A model generated the notes under the pieces. The model did not search any database. It was not told the origin of the DNA and saw only the letters and a list, made by a program, of their open reading frames with translations. A stretch of 37,091 nucleotides of DNA from the NCBI GenBank assembly GCA_030462125.1, contig JAKDZT010000007.1:1-37091 (forward strand). The letters are read 5' to 3'. This document shows, piece by piece, positions 8,011 to 17,357 of the stretch (position 1 is its first letter; every line of letters begins with the position of its first letter). The stretch comes from Tetragenococcus sp. Its GTDB lineage: Bacteria; Bacillota; Bacilli; Lactobacillales; Enterococcaceae. Position numbers and translations under genes: made by a program.

Positions 8011-9657
8011 ATGACAACTATTGGACAATTTGACAGAAGTGAAGTGCAAAAGGGTAACCCGTTATTTTCTCGTTTCAAAACATTAGTGGAAACAGCTTTT
8101 TATCGGAATAATGTGACACCTATTGAAAACTTACAACAGGCCTATCACTATGCGACACAGGTGCCTGGAACGATTGTCACTGACATGCCGGTCAGTCATA
8201 CAAAAGAGCTGGGCTTGCCGGAAGAAGCTAAAATGTTGATATTTAATGATGGGAAAGTAGTAGGGCGAACGGCTGCAGCTCGAGTGGTTATTGGTCATCC
8301 TGGCGTTGATTCTGATTATTATCAAGGAATCTTGCGAGAAGCTTTGTACCACTCAACCAAGCAAAATTACTATAAGGCAAATGTTATCGTAGGACTTGAT
8401 GAAAAATTCATGGTAAAGAGCCATATCATGCTTCCAGAAGGATTTGAAAATAATCTATACTCTTACTTAGTGAATTTTCAAATGGAAAATGAACATTGGA
8501 ACACACGCTATGAAGAATCTGTTTCTTATGAAGAAAATGATATCTACCTTTTCGCTGATCCTAATTGGCATCACCCTGATTTTCCATTTGGTCTAGCCTT
8601 GTTCGATCCTGAACATAACGTAGCTGCTATTTTAGGTTTACGTTATTTTGGCGAACTGAAAAAAGCGACATTAACGCTAGCCTGGGCGACGGCACACCGC
8701 AATAATTACGTGGCTTGTCACGGTGGAATCAAACAATATCATCTACCTGATAAGAATTATACTATGGCTGCCTTCGGGCTTTCAGGTTCGGGGAAATCAA
8801 CGATTACTTTAACTAAGCATGGAGGCAAATACAAAGTCGATGTTTTACATGATGACGCTTTTGTTATTAATCGGGATACAGGCGCAACAGTTGCATTAGA
8901 ACCTTCCTATTTTGATAAAGTGCAAGATTATCCTTTGACACATGCGACCGTTGATTATTATCTAACCATGCAAAATGTTGGCGCGACGCAAGATACAAAC
9001 GGGAATACAGTTCCTGTTTTACAAGACATTAGAAATGGGAATGGGCGTACAGTGAAGTCCCGCTATGTTACAGAAAATCGGGTGGATGCCTTAGACGATA
9101 AGTTAGATGCGGTTTTTTGGATTATGAAGGACGATAGCTTACCTCCTGTAGTTAAAGTGGAGGATCCGATTTTAGCTGCTGTCTTTGGGGCAACACTTGC
9201 AACTAAACGCTCCACCGCAGAAAATGTGGTAGGAGATGCTGATGTAAATCAACTGGTCATCGAACCTTATGCGGATCCATTTCGCGCGTATCCTTTAGCA
9301 GAAGACTATAGTAATTTCCGGGACTTATTTAATAAGAACAAAATTGCTTGTTATATCTTAAATACTGGAGAGTTTCAAGGAAAAGATATTACCCCACAAG
9401 TGACCCTATCGAGTATTGAAAAAATCATCACAGGAGAAACAAGCTTTGCATCATTTGGTCCGATTGAGGAAATGTCCTATTTACCAATTGAAGATTACGA
9501 GGTCGATTTTGGTAATAAAGAATATGTAAAACATGTAAGTGCACGTTTGCAAGGTCGCTTAGATTATATTTTGCAAGTAAATGACGAAAATGAAGGATAC
9601 GATGCTTTACCAAAAGAAACGGAAGAAGCCATGCGTCGTGTATTAGCAGAATTATAA
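8011..9657 (+). CDS. pckA: Phosphoenolpyruvate carboxykinase (ATP), divergent form
   Basis: Interconverts oxaloacetate plus ATP with phosphoenolpyruvate, CO2 and ADP in the cytoplasm. The 548-residue protein has the ATP-binding kinase-1a loop as GLSGSGKST (about 256-264) where E. coli-type enzymes usually have GLSGTGKTT. RYFGELKKA near residue 212 corresponds to the YxGEMKKG substrate-lysine motif, and LHDDAFVI to kinase-2. The canonical RSPKDK and NARVSYP motifs are replaced (GRTAAARVVIG, KSRYVTEN), so this belongs to a divergent PckA branch. The track begins at a TTG at 8005, but AAAGGAG is seven bases before the ATG at 8011. It is transcribed alone, with a cre site in its promoter and a strong terminator after it. 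Confidence 0.85.
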   Translation: MTTIGQFDRSEVQKGNPLFSRFKTLVETAFYRNNVTPIENLQQAYHYATQVPGTIVTDMPVSHTKELGLPEEAKMLIFNDGKVVGRTAAARVVIGHPGVDSDYYQGILREALYHSTKQNYYKANVIVGLDEKFMVKSHIMLPEGFENNLYSYLVNFQMENEHWNTRYEESVSYEENDIYLFADPNWHHPDFPFGLALFDPEHNVAAILGLRYFGELKKATLTLAWATAHRNNYVACHGGIKQYHLPDKNYTMAAFGLSGSGKSTITLTKHGGKYKVDVLHDDAFVINRDTGATVALEPSYFDKVQDYPLTHATVDYYLTMQNVGATQDTNGNTVPVLQDIRNGNGRTVKSRYVTENRVDALDDKLDAVFWIMKDDSLPPVVKVEDPILAAVFGATLATKRSTAENVVGDADVNQLVIEPYADPFRAYPLAEDYSNFRDLFNKNKIACYILNTGEFQGKDITPQVTLSSIEKIITGETSFASFGPIEEMSYLPIEDYEVDFGNKEYVKHVSARLQGRLDYILQVNDENEGYDALPKETEEAMRRVLAEL

Positions 9658-9666
9658 AAAACAGGA

Positions 9667-9713
9667 AATAAACTAGCAGTTACTCCTCAAAAAGTAACTG
9701 CTAGTTTATTTTT
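9667..9713 (+). terminator. pckA terminator
   Basis: A perfect 18-bp stem (AATAAACTAGCAGTTACT and its complement) with an 8-nt loop, then TTTTTA. Confidence 0.92.
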
Positions 9714-9755
9714 ATACATACACACTTAATTTTCCTAAATAAAATAAACTCACAC

Positions 9756-9784
9756 TTTACTTTTCATCCGAAAAATGTTAAGAT
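9756..9784 (+). promoter_or_regulatory. promoter of XRE regulator/P-ATPase operon
   Basis: TTTACT, a 17-bp spacer, then TAAGAT. The -10 lies inside the palindrome annotated next. Confidence 0.55.
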
Positions 9785-9793
9785 GTACTTAAC
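9777..9793. promoter_or_regulatory. palindromic operator candidate
   Basis: A perfect inverted repeat GTTAAG-atgta-CTTAAC over the -10 and start region of the XRE gene. The size and place fit autorepression by the adjacent helix-turn-helix protein. Confidence 0.55.
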
Positions 9794-9819
9794 CTTTGAA
9801 AAATTAAGGAGGGTTGGAA

Positions 9820-10128
9820 GTGGACATTGGCAAACGGATTTATGATTTACGCACAAACCAAAAGATGAGTGCCAAAGAGCTTGCCAAAAAAGCAGGCGTC
9901 TCTGCTGCTTTTATTTCAGCATTAGAGCATCATACAACGAGTGCTTCCATTGCAACTTTGGAATATTTATGTAACGGATTAGACATTTCATTAAGTGAAT
10001 TTTTTCAAGAAGATGAAGCACCTTTAGACGTGGAGCTACTTCATAAATTCGCGAATATGGACGCTCAACAAAAAACAGCCATTTTAAATTTAATTGAAGT
10101 TTTTTGTGGTGGTAATAAAAACGAATAG
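9820..10128 (+). CDS. XRE-family transcriptional regulator
   Basis: A small DNA-binding protein of about 102 residues. Residues 1-60 form a Cro/C1-type helix-turn-helix (IGKRIYDLRTNQKMSAKELAKKAGVSAAFISALE), similar to SinR-type domains. The short C-terminal tail (DVELLHKFANMDAQQKTAILNLIEVF) may be a dimerisation helix. The track starts at TTG 9814, but AAGGAGG ends seven bases before a GTG at 9820, which I prefer. The gene lies 22 bp before the broken P-type ATPase gene and probably shares its transcript. The palindrome in its promoter suggests self-regulation. Its signal is unknown; metal or sodium sensing would be a guess from the neighbour only. Confidence 0.8.
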   Translation: MDIGKRIYDLRTNQKMSAKELAKKAGVSAAFISALEHHTTSASIATLEYLCNGLDISLSEFFQEDEAPLDVELLHKFANMDAQQKTAILNLIEVFCGGNKNE

Positions 10129-10150
10129 AGCAAAGCTAGGAGGCTAACGG

Positions 10151-12657
10151 ATGAAAGAAGAATACTATAAAGTAACGGTTGAAGATACGATAAAACAATT
10201 TGATACAGATCGAAAATCTGGGCTTTCTACACAAACAGCGGATAACCGCTTTGAAGAAAATGGTCCGAACGAGATCCAACAAGGGGAGAAAACATCGCCT
10301 TGGAAATTGTTGTGGAATCTTTACAAAGTATGATCTATACCACGACGACAGTGATTCGTGATGGTAAAACGCAAACGATCGAAGCGACGAAGGTGGTGCC
10401 AGGCGATGTCCTCTTGTTAAGAGAAGGGGATGCCATAGCGGCGGATGGCCGTATTATTTCCAGCAATAATTTTGCTTGTATTGAATCAGCCTTAACAGGA
10501 GAATCAGATGCGGTTGAAAAAAGTGCAGATGAAATTTATGAAGAAGAAACGCCTTTAGGAGATCAAAAAAATGTGGTCTTTGCTGGGACGGCTGTAACGC
10601 GTGGTTATGCTTATATTGTTGTTACAGAGACTGGTATGGAGACCGAAGTTGGTAAAATTAGTGGCATGTTAGATGAAGATAGTAACGATAAAACACCACT
10701 AGATATCGAACTAGATAAACTAAGTAGAGCGATCATTTTAGCTGCATTTATTGCAGGTATAGCAGTATTTGTCGCAGGATTGCTGACCGGCCAACCCTTT
10801 GTAGAAATGATTCATATTTCGATCATTTTAGCCGTTGCAGCTATACCTGAAGCGATGCCTGCTGTAGAAACCATTACTTTATCAAAAGGTATGCGGACAA
10901 TGGCCGAGCGTAAGGCTTTAGTAAAAACATTGCCTGCTGTAGAAACGTTAGGTGCGACCAGCGTCATTGCCAGTGATAAGACTGGGACTTTGACTGAAAA
11001 TCAAATGATGGCTTCAGAATTAATATTAAATGATGAAACACATTACGAAGTGACTGGGGAAGGTTACGACCCCAATGGCACCATCAAAAGAGATGGTGAA
11101 GAAATTGACCCAGAAAATAATGAAGATTTACTTCATTTTATTCGATCTGGCGTTTTATGTAACACTGCCCATATTGACCAAAATGAAGACGGTGAATATG
11201 AAGTGGTTGGTGATCCTACTGATGGAGCGCTAGTGACACTGGGGAAAAAAGTTGGTTTAGACCGCCAAGATCTTGAAAATGACGGCTATGAAAAAATCGC
11301 TGAAGTACCCTTTTCTTCGGAAAATAAATATATGATTGTCGTTTACGAAAAGGACGAAGAACGGGAATTGATTATAAAAGGTGCCTTTGATGTTATTTTA
11401 AACTTAGCCGATCAATCGCAACAGCTAAAAGACGACTTGCAAGAGCAAAATGAAATTTTTGCTGAAAAAGGCCAACGCGTGATCGCGATTGCTAGCATTA
11501 AAGGCTATGATGGAGGACTAACTGAAGAAGAACTAGAAAGTTCATTAGCTGGTTTAAAAATCCAAGGATTAGTAGGTATTATTGATCCACCACGGCCAGA
11601 TGCTTATGAATCCATTGAAAATGCACAAAATGCTGGCATTAAAGTCAAAATGATTACAGGCGACCATCCTAAAACAGCATCAATTATTGCCAAGGATATT
11701 GGCTTAGCGGATTATGAAAAAATCATGACCGGTAAAGAAATTGATGAACAAGTAGATAATGATGATTTTGCTCAAGTTGTTGACGATACGGCAGTTTTTG
11801 CTCGAGTTTCCCCTGAAAATAAAATGCAAATTGTTTCTGCCTTAAAAAAAGAAAGCGAAGTCGTTTCAATGACGGGGGATGGCGTCAACGATGCTCCAGC
11901 TTTAAATGATGCCAATATCGGCGTTGCGATGGGCGTAAGAGGTACAGAAGTAGCAAAAGAAGCTTCAGATATGATTCTAACAGATGACCGCTTTGGTACA
12001 ATCGTGGATTCAGTTGAAGAAGGACGAATTATTTTTGATAATATCAAAAAATACGTTTCTTTCTTGTTTGCTTGTAACATGGTGGAAATTATTGCTATTT
12101 TTGCTAGTGTGGTCTTTTTGCTACCGATGCCAATTGCTCCGCTACACATTTTATTCTTAAATTTGATTATCGATATTGCTCCTGCAATGTCTCTTTCTTA
12201 TGAACCAGCAGAAGAAAATGTGATGGCAAGAAATCCTCGTTCTGAAAAAGACAGTTTGGTTAATCGGCACTTTTTAACTCGTATTATTTTCAGTGGTGTG
12301 ATTATTGGATTGTCAGCCTTTGCTATATTCTGGTTTTTACTAAATGGCGAACAATCAGGCGAGTATTTGCAAACAGCTGTATTTACTTTTATGGCAATCG
12401 CCCAATTAATGCATCTCTTTAACGTACGTAAAACCAATTCTTTTGGTCTTGATCGTTCAATTTTGCAAAATAAAATATTAATAGGTGCTATCGGATTATC
12501 TGTTGCTTTGCAACTTGTGGCAGTTTATGTACCTGTTATGAATGATCTTTTAGGCACTGAGCCCTTACGACCAATTACTTGGGTAATTATTTTAATTGGA
12601 GCTATCTTGTCTACAGCGATTGTAGGAGTATTTAACAAAATAAAATACCATGATTAA
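10151..12657 (+). pseudogene. type II P-type cation ATPase, disrupted by internal deletion
   Basis: Two overlapping frames together encode a Ca2+/Na+-type P-ATPase. Frame one gives a normal cytoplasmic N-terminus (EYYKVTVEDTIKQF ending GEKTSPWKLLWN) and then stops. The next frame picks up at VESLQSMIYTTTTVIRDGK, the start of the actuator domain. In intact relatives roughly 60 residues, transmembrane helices M1 and M2, lie between these points; here they are missing and the frame has shifted. The remainder is complete: actuator TGES, M4 IPEAMPAV, phosphorylation site DKTGTLT, TGDGVNDAPAL hinge and M5-M10. M6 (DIAPAMSLSYEPAE) resembles Na,K-ATPases as much as Ca pumps, so the ion is unclear. 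A TTG in frame two (10300) could restart translation, but a pump without M1-M2 should not work. An assembly error is the alternative. Confidence 0.85.
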
Positions 12658-12726
12658 TGTAAACTCATTTTATTCTTTAGTGATAAAAAAATAAAATTCT
12701 CCTCGTTGAGTAACGGTAAAGTTTGG

Positions 12727-12732
12727 TATAAT
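12727..12732 (+). promoter_or_regulatory. -10 element of the hexose-phosphate mutase gene
   Basis: A perfect TATAAT, with TTGAGT 15 bp upstream as an imperfectly spaced -35. The ATG used by the ORF track (12731) overlaps this box, so it cannot be the real start. Confidence 0.5.
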
Positions 12733-12787
12733 GAATTTAAGACCAAATAAAAGGCTTACAAAAAGTTACTTACGAGGGGGATTTTTT

Positions 12788-14293
12788 ATGGAAAAATTAG
12801 CCGACTTGCAAACCCAGTCAGATATTCGCGGATTTGCTATGGATACAAAAGAATATCAAGCCAATTTGACAACAGATGCGGTGCGAAAAATTGCCGGAGG
12901 TATCGTCAATTGGTTACGTGAAATACGCGGGGTTAAGGGTCAATTAACGATTGGTGTGGGTAGAGATAGCCGTTTAAGTGGCCCCAAACTACAAGAAGCT
13001 TTAATGGAAGAATTGGTTTCTTATGGTATAGATATTTATGACTTTGGTTTGTCTACTACGCCAGCTTTATTTATGAGCACCCAATTTGAGCAATATTCTT
13101 GTGACGCGGGGGTGATGTTGACGGCGAGTCACTTGCCTTATTATTATAATGGTGTCAAAGTTTTCACTCCTCAAGGTGGAGCTGACAAAGAAGATATTGC
13201 TTATATTTTAACTCATACAGAAAGAAATATTGCCGATAATAAAGGAACTGTCACCAAAGCTGATTTACTTACAACTTATGCCAACGATTTAGTGGAAAAA
13301 ATTCGTGCGGGAAGTAAAGGAAATTCGCCACAACCATTAGCTGATTTTAAAGTTGTCGTAGATGCGGGGAACGGAGTAGGAGGATTTTTTGCAGAGCAAG
13401 TTTTGCAGCCTTTAGGGGCAGATACTACAGGTTCTCAATTTTTAACACCTGATGGCAACTTTCCTAACCATATTCCTAACCCTGAGGAAAAAGAGGCGAT
13501 GGAAAGTATTCAACAAGCGGTTTTAGAAAACGAAGCTGATTTAGGCGTGATCTTTGATACGGATGGGGATCGTTCGGCAATCGTTACTAAATCAGGGGAC
13601 GTACTGAACCGTAATAATTTTGTTGCTGTACTAAGTCGTATTATTTTAACGGAGCATCCAGGGACAAGTATTGTCACTAATTCACCTACTTCGGATCATT
13701 TAAAGATATTTATTGAATCATTCGGCGGTAAACAAGTTCGTTATATTTCTGGTTATCGTAGTGTGATCAATAAGGCAAAAGAGTTAAATCAAGAGGGTAT
13801 TGATAGCCAATTGGCAATTGAAACGAGTGGTCATGCCGCATTTAAAGAAAATTATTTCTTAGATGATGGGGCTTATGTAATTGCCAAAATTTTAATGCTG
13901 CTACCAGGTCTACAAGCGGAAGGCAAAACCTTGGAATCCTTGATTGCTGATTTAAAACAACCCCTTGAAACCCAAGAAGTTCGTCTTAAATTAGAAGCGG
14001 AGGATTATCGAGCATTAGGTGAACAAGTTATTAAAGATATTGCAGATATTGATGTCCCTGGCTGGGAAATCGATCCTGAAAATGAAGAGGGAATTCGTTT
14101 TCGTTTAACGCCTCCTTATGGCCATGGTTGGTTCTTACTACGCTTAAGCCTACACGAACCTTTACTTGTTTTACAAATTGAAAATGATGAAGCTGGATTT
14201 ATTGTACCTGTGCTCGAAAAGATGCACCAATTTTTGGAACATTATCCCAATGTTAATCAAGAAGAACTATTAGCATTAACCTCAAATGGTTGA
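12788..14293 (+). CDS. Phosphoglucomutase/phosphomannomutase family protein
   Basis: An alpha-D-phosphohexomutase that moves phosphate between C1 and C6 of a hexose through a phosphoserine. The 501 residues have the family layout: the active-site serine loop TASHLPYYYNGVKVF, the metal-binding loop FDTDGDRSAIV, the sugar-specificity loop ETSGHAAF and a C-terminal phosphate-binding domain. The serine loop reads TASHLP rather than the usual TASHNP, as in a subgroup that includes plant and some bacterial members. Whether glucose- or mannose-phosphate is preferred cannot be told from sequence. The ATG at 12788 follows GAGGGGG; the longer ORF start lies in the promoter. The gene is monocistronic, ending in a long-armed hairpin. 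Confidence 0.85.
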   Translation: MEKLADLQTQSDIRGFAMDTKEYQANLTTDAVRKIAGGIVNWLREIRGVKGQLTIGVGRDSRLSGPKLQEALMEELVSYGIDIYDFGLSTTPALFMSTQFEQYSCDAGVMLTASHLPYYYNGVKVFTPQGGADKEDIAYILTHTERNIADNKGTVTKADLLTTYANDLVEKIRAGSKGNSPQPLADFKVVVDAGNGVGGFFAEQVLQPLGADTTGSQFLTPDGNFPNHIPNPEEKEAMESIQQAVLENEADLGVIFDTDGDRSAIVTKSGDVLNRNNFVAVLSRIILTEHPGTSIVTNSPTSDHLKIFIESFGGKQVRYISGYRSVINKAKELNQEGIDSQLAIETSGHAAFKENYFLDDGAYVIAKILMLLPGLQAEGKTLESLIADLKQPLETQEVRLKLEAEDYRALGEQVIKDIADIDVPGWEIDPENEEGIRFRLTPPYGHGWFLLRLSLHEPLLVLQIENDEAGFIVPVLEKMHQFLEHYPNVNQEELLALTSNG

Positions 14294-14309
14294 TTTTCAT
14301 CCGTATATG

Positions 14310-14358
14310 AAAAATTCCAAGTGGAGCCTACATTTTAGCGACTTCCCTTGGAATTTTT
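14310..14358 (+). terminator. mutase gene terminator
   Basis: A 12-bp perfect inverted repeat AAAAATTCCAAG/CTTGGAATTTTT with a 25-nt loop. The A/T-rich ends supply a T-run on either strand. Confidence 0.7.
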
Positions 14359-14362
14359 ATTG

Positions 14363-14545
14363 ATGTGCTCCCAATAATTGGCTTTATTGGGGGCAACTCT
14401 TTCGATGTGCCACCAATCTATCAATTATTGGGGTCACATCGGCTTATGTCCCTCCAAAAATTTAAGGATCGGTGGCACATCGCTTCATGTGACCCCAATC
14501 TTTTACTAAATTGGGGGTCACATTGGGTGAATTCCCACCAATCGT
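14363..14545. repeat. Array B: four 41-bp palindromic tandem repeats plus a half unit
   Basis: Units start at 14363, 14405, 14446 and 14487 (steps 42, 41, 41). Each is an imperfect palindrome. The best is the fourth, with ATGTGACCCCAAT pairing to ATTGGGGGTCACAT. Units two and three have changes such as GTGGCACAT and GCCACCAAT that partly compensate across arms or between neighbours. A fifth left half (CCCACCAATCG) follows. The array fills most of the gap between the mutase and the permease. The 60-aa ORF drawn through it is an artefact of the repeats. Confidence 0.9.
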
Positions 14546-14602
14546 AATGATATTTCAAAATTAGCAGGGCTTTTTAGGTATGGAAAGTTAGTAGAAAGAA
14601 GA

Positions 14603-14631
14603 TTGAAAAACGAGCGAAAAATCTATATAAT
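14603..14631 (+). promoter_or_regulatory. permease promoter
   Basis: TTGAAA, a 17-bp spacer, then TATAAT, about 30 bp before the permease ATG. Confidence 0.7.
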
Positions 14632-14662
14632 GAACGAAAATTGAAAATATGGAGGGACAATA

Positions 14663-16045
14663 ATGGAAGTTTTCCGGAAAAGACCCATTGAAAAAGATTC
14701 GGTCAATACGTTAAAACGGGAATTAAAATTGAAAGATCTGATTATGCTGGGAATTGGTGCCATCATTGGTACGGGCATATTCGTTGTAACCGGACAAGCT
14801 TCAGCAAATTATGCTGGGCCGGCTTCCATGATTTCCTTTATTATTGCAGCGATCGTTGTTGTTTTAAATGGGATTTGTTTTGCTGAATTTGCTTCACGAG
14901 TGCCAGTATCAGGCGGGCCTTATAGTTATATGTATATTGTTTTTGGCGAGCTAACCGCTTGGATTGCTGGCTGGCTATTGATTTGTGAATATATGTTAGC
15001 CGTTTCTTCTGTTGCTGCGGGTTGGTCAGGCTATTTTCAGGGATTTTTGAGTAATTGGGGGATACAGCTTCCTCAAGCTTTAAGAGCTGGTTATAATCCT
15101 GAGCAAGGAACATACATTGATTTAATTGCTGCTTTGGTGATGATTCTAGTTACGCTGTGGGTTACCCAAGAAGCGAAAAAAGCCTTGCGATTAAATAATG
15201 CGATGGTTTGGGTAAAGTTTGGTGTCATTATTTTATTTGTCGCTGTAGGTGTGTTTTTTGTTCAACCGTCTAATTGGCAGCCTTATGCGCCCTTTGGTAT
15301 GCAAGGTATTTTTAACGGTGCAGCCTTAGTCTTTTTTGCTTTTCTAGGGTTTGATTCGATTTCGATGGCAGCAGAAGAAGTAGAAAATCCAAGAAGGGAT
15401 GTACCACGTGGGATCATTGGCTCGATTTTAATTGCTACTGTTTTATACGTTGCGGTGACATTAATTTTGACAGGAATCGTACCTTTTGACCGATTAGGCG
15501 TAGCTGATCCAGTGGCTTTTGCTATGCGTTATATTAATCAAGGATTTACTGGTTCTGTGATTTCAGTAGGGACCATTTTAACTTTACTAACAGTGACTAT
15601 CTCCATGCTTTATTCTTTAGCAAGACTTATTTATTCGATTAGTAAAGATGGTCTATTACCAAAATTTTTACAACAAATTGATGAAAAACGACGGACACCT
15701 AAAAATGCAACCTTTGTAGCGGGAGCCATTGGTTTATTCTTTGCAGCAGCTTTTCCTTTAAATATTTTAGCTGAACTAACAAATATTACGGCGCTTACCT
15801 GTCTGGCCTTAATGGCGTTAGGGGTGATCCGCTTACGCAAAATGTTGGGTGAACCAAAAAAAGGGGAATTTAAAGTCCCTTTTGTCCCTGTATTACCGAT
15901 TATTTCGGTGCTTTCTTGTATATTTTTAATGTTACGCTTGGATAAAATTACCTGGACAGTTTTTATTATCGCGCTTCTTTTAGGATTATGTATTTATTTT
16001 GCTTATGGCTATCAACATAGTGATTTGAATGAAAAAAAGAGCTGA
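14663..16045 (+). CDS. APC-superfamily amino acid permease
   Basis: A cytoplasmic-membrane secondary transporter of 460 residues with 12 predicted helices. The N-terminal motif LGIGAIIGTGIFVVTG is the substrate-binding unwound segment of APC transporters, and FFAFLGFDSISMAAEEVENPRRDVPRGI is the conserved helix 6/loop region of the cationic amino acid transporter (CAT/YfnA) group. The exact amino acid is not predictable. The ATG follows GGAGGG, and the gene has its own promoter after repeat array B. The coding end runs into a bidirectional terminator shared with the opposing telA, whose left arm includes the permease stop codon. Confidence 0.9.
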   Translation: MEVFRKRPIEKDSVNTLKRELKLKDLIMLGIGAIIGTGIFVVTGQASANYAGPASMISFIIAAIVVVLNGICFAEFASRVPVSGGPYSYMYIVFGELTAWIAGWLLICEYMLAVSSVAAGWSGYFQGFLSNWGIQLPQALRAGYNPEQGTYIDLIAALVMILVTLWVTQEAKKALRLNNAMVWVKFGVIILFVAVGVFFVQPSNWQPYAPFGMQGIFNGAALVFFAFLGFDSISMAAEEVENPRRDVPRGIIGSILIATVLYVAVTLILTGIVPFDRLGVADPVAFAMRYINQGFTGSVISVGTILTLLTVTISMLYSLARLIYSISKDGLLPKFLQQIDEKRRTPKNATFVAGAIGLFFAAAFPLNILAELTNITALTCLALMALGVIRLRKMLGEPKKGEFKVPFVPVLPIISVLSCIFLMLRLDKITWTVFIIALLLGLCIYFAYGYQHSDLNEKKS

Positions 16046-16101
16046 ATTGTCCGGCCCTAAAGTTTAACTGCTTTGGGGCCGATGCACATCAGCTCTTTTT
16101 T
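16032..16101. terminator. bidirectional terminator between permease and telA
   Basis: AAAAAAGAGCTGA pairs with TCAGCTCTTTTTT, enclosing an inner hairpin (GGCCC/GGGCC). T-runs follow on both strands. The left arm overlaps the permease stop and the right edge touches the telA stop. Confidence 0.85.
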
Positions 16102-17299
16102 ATTGCTCTTTTTTGGTTGTTAATTCGATCAATTTTTGTTTTAAACCTTCTTCCATTTCACCAAGTTCGACTTCTGCATGGCGTCGATTTTCTTTTCCTT
16201 CTTGTTGAATGCGTAAGGTTTCTTCAATTGTTTCAACCAAATCATTTTGCGTTTGTTGTAAGGTATCAATATCTACTACACCACGCTCGTTTTCTTTGGC
16301 TGTTTCAACAGCTGAGGTTTTTAACATTTCAGCGTTTTTCTTTAATAAGTCGTTTGTCGTTTCTGAGACTTGCCTTTGCGCAGTTACCGCGTCTTTTTGA
16401 CGTAACAATGTTAAAGCGATGACGACCTGATTTTTCCATAAAGGAATGGCGGTGTTGATCGAAGATTGGATCTTTTCTGCTAAAGCTTGGTTCGTATTTT
16501 GAATCAGACGAATTTGTGGCGCTTGTTGTAGTGTAATTTCTCGAGTTAAACGTAAATCATGGGTGCGTTTATCTAAACGATCCAAAAACTGTGAATAATC
16601 ATTTGCAATTTGCATATCCATTTGTTCCCCGGTTTGTTGCGCTTTTTCCATTGCTTCTGGAATTGTTTTTTGCTCGAGCTCTTCCATTTTTATTTCACTA
16701 GCTGCAATGTAGAGATTTAGCGCGTCAAAGTAGTCCTTATTTTTTTGATAGAGTTGTTCGAGCATTAAATGATCTTCAAGCAAGCCATCTTTTTCTTTGT
16801 CGAGCTTAACGGCAACTTTATCAATCTGAGCACCAATCTTTTGGTATTTTGCGGTGATTTCATAAATTGATTGTTTCACTTTGCCGAACATACGTTGAAA
16901 AATATTTCCTTCTCCGGCACGAAGTTCATCTGGATTAGCTTCTTGTAGACGATACATCAATTCATTGAGTGAGTCTCCAACAGGACCGATATCTGAAGTT
17001 TGTACTTGATCTAGCATCGATTGTGAGAACTCACTTAACTTTGTTTGGGCTTTGGTGCCATAACTTAATACGGCTTGTTGGTCTGTCGCATCAATCTGAT
17101 CAGCTAACTGCTTAGCTTGTTGTTTTCTTTCTTCAGATAACTTATCAATTAATCGAGGGGCTTGTTCTTGCGTATGTAATTCGGCTAACTCTTCTTGCTG
17201 AGTGGTGGTTAATTGGTTTAAATCTGGAGTAAATGAGTCGCTCATTAAATTTTCCAGCGTTTTATCAACGGATGGTTGTTCATTGGACTGATCGGACAT
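16100..17299 (-). CDS. telA: TelA-family protein (toxic anion resistance, YaaN-like)
   Basis: A cytoplasmic, largely alpha-helical coiled-coil protein of the TelA/YaaN family, linked in other bacteria to tellurite and cell-envelope-antimicrobial tolerance; the biochemical role is unknown. The track starts at 17371 inside xpaC, but AAAGGAGG precedes the ATG of MSDQSNEQ at 17299, giving 399 residues, the usual size. Family segments include [30 protein letters not shown] and the repeated helical stretch ending [29 protein letters not shown]. It lies just downstream of xpaC, an order also found in B. subtilis (xpaC-yaaN), so the two are probably co-transcribed and act together. Confidence 0.88.
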   Translation of the reverse strand: MSDQSNEQPSVDKTLENLMSDSFTPDLNQLTTTQQEELAELHTQEQAPRLIDKLSEERKQQAKQLADQIDATDQQAVLSYGTKAQTKLSEFSQSMLDQVQTSDIGPVGDSLNELMYRLQEANPDELRAGEGNIFQRMFGKVKQSIYEITAKYQKIGAQIDKVAVKLDKEKDGLLEDHLMLEQLYQKNKDYFDALNLYIAASEIKMEELEQKTIPEAMEKAQQTGEQMDMQIANDYSQFLDRLDKRTHDLRLTREITLQQAPQIRLIQNTNQALAEKIQSSINTAIPLWKNQVVIALTLLRQKDAVTAQRQVSETTNDLLKKNAEMLKTSAVETAKENERGVVDIDTLQQTQNDLVETIEETLRIQQEGKENRRHAEVELGEMEEGLKQKLIELTTKKEQ

Positions 17300-17357
17300 A
17301 GCAGTTTTTCCTCCTTTAAGTAGATTGAAAAAACAGAAGAAGATAAAAGCCAAGCTT

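Noticed and set aside
10300-12657. intact shorter P-type ATPase starting at TTG 10300
   Set aside because: The TTG has no good ribosome site, the protein would lack M1-M2, and a matching N-terminus lies directly upstream in another frame, so a deletion is more likely.
12731-12787. upstream start for the hexose-phosphate mutase
   Set aside because: The ATG overlaps the TATAAT box; a strong ribosome site supports 12788.
14365-14547. 60-aa plus-strand ORF
   Set aside because: It is made by the palindromic repeats of array B; there is no ribosome site and the peptide is repetitive.
14841-15113. 90-aa minus-strand ORF within the permease
   Set aside because: Antisense shadow of a clear transporter gene; no family features or ribosome site.
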